This document shows positions 21,621 through 24,333 of a stretch of DNA of 24,333 nucleotides, piece after piece. Both the position numbers and the translations under genes were made by a program. The notes under the pieces were generated by a model. The model made no database searches. It was not told the origin of the DNA and was given only the letters and a program-made list of their open reading frames with translations. Origin of the DNA: JAVJPJ01 sp040217295 (lineage in GTDB: Bacteria; Pseudomonadota; Alphaproteobacteria; Rhodobacterales; Rhodobacteraceae); assembly GCA_964460185.1 (NCBI GenBank), contig CAYWTM010000042.1, forward strand, positions 1 through 24,333, read 5' to 3'. Positions within the stretch are counted from its first letter, which is position 1. Each line of letters begins with the position of its first letter.

Positions 21621-21645
21621 CGCAAATTCTGCTTCAGAATTTGCG
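21621..21645 (-). terminator. Perfect 11-bp hairpin downstream of pheT
   Basis: CGCAAATTCTG (21621-21631) and its exact complement CAGAATTTGCG (21635-21645) flank CTT. It lies 34 bp past the pheT stop and could end or stabilise the pheT transcript. No T tract follows. The same 193-bp gap (21486-21678) also has GGCCGTT/AACGGCC (21583-21589 and 21612-21618) enclosing the palindrome CCAGCTGG (21593-21600). No gene is visible in the gap. Confidence 0.4.
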
Positions 21646-21678
21646 CCGGGGCGGGCGCGCAAGCGGGCGCAATCCCGC

Positions 21679-24087
21679 CTAGCCGCGCAAGGATCCGCCC
21701 GAGGCTTTTTCAACCTTCTCGACGATCCTTGCCGCCACCGCTTCGATCTCCTCCTCGGTCAGGGTCTTGTCGCGTGGCTGCATCCGCACCGACAAGGCGA
21801 TCGACTTGCGCCCCTCGCCCAGAGATCCTCCCAGGAACTCATCGAACACGCGCACATCGTCGATCAGGGTCTTGTCAGCCCCCGCCGCCGCATTGACCAG
21901 CACCGCCGCCTCGACCCCGGCATCGACCACAAACGCGAAATCGCGCTCCACGGCCTGGAAATCGGAGACCTGGACTGCACCACGGCTCACATTGACGGAT
22001 TTCGGCAACGGAATCTCGCCAGGCCACAGGGTAAAGGCCATCGCCGGACCTTTGACATCCATCGCCGAAAGGATCCTTGGATGCAGCTCTCCAAAGACGC
22101 CAAGCACCTTCTTGGGCCCCAGGCAGATCATGCCATGACGCCCCGGATGCCACCAGTCGGCCGCCCCTCGCAGGATCTGCGCCTTCGCGGGCGCCCCCAT
22201 GGCACCCAGGACCGCCTCTGCATCGGCTTTCACGTCGTAGATATCGACAGGGCGCCGGGCGCCATACGGATCACGCGGGCCCGAATGACCCACCAAAAGA
22301 CCCGTGACCAGCAGATGCTGTTCCCCCGGCTCACCACCATGAAAGGCGTGGCCGACCTCGAACAGGGCCAGATCCATCATGCCGCGCGCCTGGTTGCGCG
22401 CTGCCGCCTGCAACAGGCCCGGCAACAGCGCGGGGCGCATGTGGCTCATCTCGCTGGAAATCGGGTTTTCCAGCATCATGTCGTCGCTGCCGCCCCCGAA
22501 CAGCGCGGCCGAGGCGCGGTCGATGAAACTGTAGGTGACGCATTCATTGTAGCCCAGCGCCGCGCAGGTCCGCCGCCCGGCCCGCTCGCGCAACTGCACC
22601 GGCGTCAGCACCGGGGCCGGCACACCGGCACTGGGGCGCGCCATGGGCCTGGGTTCCAGCTTGGTCAGCGACGCGATGCGCGCAACCTCTTCGACCAGGT
22701 CGGCCTCGCCCTGAACATCGCGCCGCCAGGACGGCACCCAGACCTCGAGCACATCGCCCGTACCCGTGGCCGAAAAGCCAAGCGCGGTCAGGATGCGCAC
22801 CTGTTCCTCTTTCACGATCTCCATACCGACCAGTGAAATCACCCGCCGGGTATCCAGCGGATAGCTCCGCGCGGTCTTGAGCGGCGCGCCGCTTTCCACG
22901 ATCTCCGAAGGCTCCCCCCCGCACAGATCCAGGATCATCCGCGTCGCGGCCTCAAGCCCCGGCAGGGTGTATTCGGGGTCGACGCCACGCTCGAACCGAT
23001 AGCGCGCGTCGGAATTGATCTTGAGATCACGGCCCGTGTAGGCGATCTGGATCGGATCCCACCACGCGCTTTCGACGAACACGTTCACCGTGTCGTCGGT
23101 GCAGCCGGTCGCGGCCCCGCCCATGACTCCGGCGATGCTTTCGGGGCCCTTGTCATCGGAAATGGCAATCTGGCCAGAGCTGAACCGGTAGGACTTGTCG
23201 TCCAGCGCCATGATCTCTTCGCCGCCCTTGGTGCGGTGGACACGCAGGTTGCCATGCACCTTGTCCGCATCGAACACGTGCAAGGGGCGGTTCATGTCAT
23301 AGGTGAAAAAGTTCGTCACATCGACCAGGGCGGAAATCGGGCGCAGGCCGATGGCGCGCAGCCGATCCTGCAGCCAGGCCGGGCTTGGCCCGTTCTTGAC
23401 GCCGCGGATCAGGCGACCGGCGAAATGCGGCGCCACGTCTTGCGTGTCGTCATCGATGGTCACGCCGATGGGGCACGGGAAGGTGCCCGCCACGGGCGCG
23501 ACCGCCCTGGTCTTCAACCTGCCAAGCCCCCGCGCGGCCAGGTCACGCGCCACGCCTTCGACGCCCAGCGCATCCTGGCGGTTGGGCGTGATGGCGATCT
23601 CGATCACCGGGTCGACCTTGGCTGGATCGTGCTCCGCCAGCCAGTCGATGAACCGCTGGCCCACCTCGCCCGATGGCAGTTCGATGATGCCGGAATGCTC
23701 GTCGCTCAGCTCCAGTTCGCGCTCGGACGCCATCATCCCGAAGCTCTCGATCCCGCGGATCTTGCCCACGCCGATGGTGGTGTCGATCCCCGGCACATAG
23801 GTGCCCGGTTTGGCCAGCACCACCGTGATCCCGGCGCGCGCATTCGGCGCACCGCAGATGATCTGCTGCACGCCGTCGTCGGTTTCCACCTGGCACACGC
23901 GCAGCTTGTCGGCGTCGGGATGCTTTTCGGCGCTGACCACGCGGGCCAGCGTGAAATCCTTCAGGCGCGCGGCGCGATCATCCACGCCTTCCACCTCGAG
24001 GCCCAGATCGGTCAGGGTCTCGACGATGTCATCGAGGCTTGCCTCGGTCTCAAGATGATCTTTCAGCCAGGACAGGGTGAATTTCAT
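21679..24087 (-). CDS. pheT: Phenylalanine--tRNA ligase beta subunit
   Basis: This 802-residue protein is full length for the bacterial beta subunit. In order it shows the N-terminal MKFTLSWLKDHLE, the EMAP-like tRNA-binding domain (about 40-150, with SAEKHPDADKLRVC and IICGAPNAR), the B3/B4 region with editing function (about 205-385), the B5 domain (about 400-475), the catalytic-core-like domain, and the C-terminal ferredoxin-fold anticodon-binding domain (about 708-801, ending AARIVEKVEKASGGSLRG). With the alpha subunit PheS it forms the heterotetramer that charges tRNA-Phe and edits Tyr-tRNA-Phe. ATG 24087 is preceded by GCGGAG. pheS is not found in the 246 bases upstream. Confidence 0.98.
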   Translation of the reverse strand: MKFTLSWLKDHLETEASLDDIVETLTDLGLEVEGVDDRAARLKDFTLARVVSAEKHPDADKLRVCQVETDDGVQQIICGAPNARAGITVVLAKPGTYVPGIDTTIGVGKIRGIESFGMMASERELELSDEHSGIIELPSGEVGQRFIDWLAEHDPAKVDPVIEIAITPNRQDALGVEGVARDLAARGLGRLKTRAVAPVAGTFPCPIGVTIDDDTQDVAPHFAGRLIRGVKNGPSPAWLQDRLRAIGLRPISALVDVTNFFTYDMNRPLHVFDADKVHGNLRVHRTKGGEEIMALDDKSYRFSSGQIAISDDKGPESIAGVMGGAATGCTDDTVNVFVESAWWDPIQIAYTGRDLKINSDARYRFERGVDPEYTLPGLEAATRMILDLCGGEPSEIVESGAPLKTARSYPLDTRRVISLVGMEIVKEEQVRILTALGFSATGTGDVLEVWVPSWRRDVQGEADLVEEVARIASLTKLEPRPMARPSAGVPAPVLTPVQLRERAGRRTCAALGYNECVTYSFIDRASAALFGGGSDDMMLENPISSEMSHMRPALLPGLLQAAARNQARGMMDLALFEVGHAFHGGEPGEQHLLVTGLLVGHSGPRDPYGARRPVDIYDVKADAEAVLGAMGAPAKAQILRGAADWWHPGRHGMICLGPKKVLGVFGELHPRILSAMDVKGPAMAFTLWPGEIPLPKSVNVSRGAVQVSDFQAVERDFAFVVDAGVEAAVLVNAAAGADKTLIDDVRVFDEFLGGSLGEGRKSIALSVRMQPRDKTLTEEEIEAVAARIVEKVEKASGGSLRG

Positions 24088-24333
24088 CGACTGCGCTCCG
24101 CTTAACTGTCCAGCGGGGTTCTAACGTGTGAGACGGCGAAGTCCACCGCAGAAGGGCCTCCGCGACCGAGATCGAGACGCCAACGATCCTCCAGCCCTCT
24201 TTCAGCTCGAATTTCCGGACAAACGCCTATCCGTGCGGGACCGGAACCCTGGAACGCAGCAGGCGTTCAGTGCACAAACCGAGGGTCAAACCCCGCTGTG
24301 CACCGCCGGCACCTGCAACGCGCTGAACCCGTA
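24088..24333. other. Region upstream of pheT without a recognised gene
   Basis: No pheS or other family is recognisable in these 246 bases on either strand. A 7-bp inverted repeat, GTGCACA (24270-24276) and TGTGCAC (24297-24303), encloses a smaller GGGT/ACCC hairpin. On the - strand a frame is open from the window edge to a TGA at 24288-24286 (15 codons). It could be the tail of a gene lying outside, but nothing in it is identifiable. Confidence 0.4.

Overview
The window looks like a chromosomal segment of a marine-type alphaproteobacterium of the Rhodobacteraceae (Roseobacter group). The basis is the high GC content, the dense operons with ATGA stop/start overlaps, the protein families present, and intergenic GC-hairpin-plus-ATATTT elements of a kind I associate with this family. 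No rRNA, tRNA, CRISPR array, insertion sequence or phage gene was seen.

Region A (1-6298, + strand) is a tight operon, cut at its 5' end by the window edge. It encodes a NitT/TauT-type ABC importer (ATPase fragment and permease), a CodA-like amidohydrolase, a GlcD-like FAD oxidoreductase, two tandem flavodoxin-fold NAD(P)H:quinone-oxidoreductase-like proteins and an isopenicillin-N-synthase-like Fe(II)/2OG oxygenase. Together they read as import, deamination and oxidation of a small, probably nitrogen-heterocyclic, compound. I do not recognise this as a described pathway, and it is the best candidate here for an undescribed system.

Region B (6305-15898, - strand) is a nine-gene galactoside operon. 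Reading 5' to 3' it encodes a solute-binding protein, two sugar permeases, a GH4 alpha-galactosidase, an SDR dehydrogenase, 2-dehydro-3-deoxygalactonokinase (dgoK), KDPGal aldolase (dgoA), an SMP-30 lactonase and a GH42 beta-galactosidase. Six successive junctions are 4-nt ATGA overlaps. Divergent from it (16083-17944, + strand) are its likely IclR-family regulator and the MsmX/UgpC-type ATPase. The gap between carries two operator-like inverted repeats 20 bp apart and a candidate promoter. The genes fit uptake of an alpha- and/or beta-galactoside, hydrolysis to galactose and oxidation by the De Ley-Doudoroff route to pyruvate and glyceraldehyde-3-phosphate. Galactonate dehydratase is not in the window. 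The SDR has Asn where the catalytic Lys of the YxxxK motif is expected.

Region C (17963-24333) is ordinary chromosome: a divergent Lrp/AsnC regulator and alanine dehydrogenase pair, mscL, a Nu-class-like glutathione S-transferase, a YtoQ-family gene and pheT. The last 246 bases, upstream of pheT, hold no recognisable gene; pheS is not immediately adjacent.
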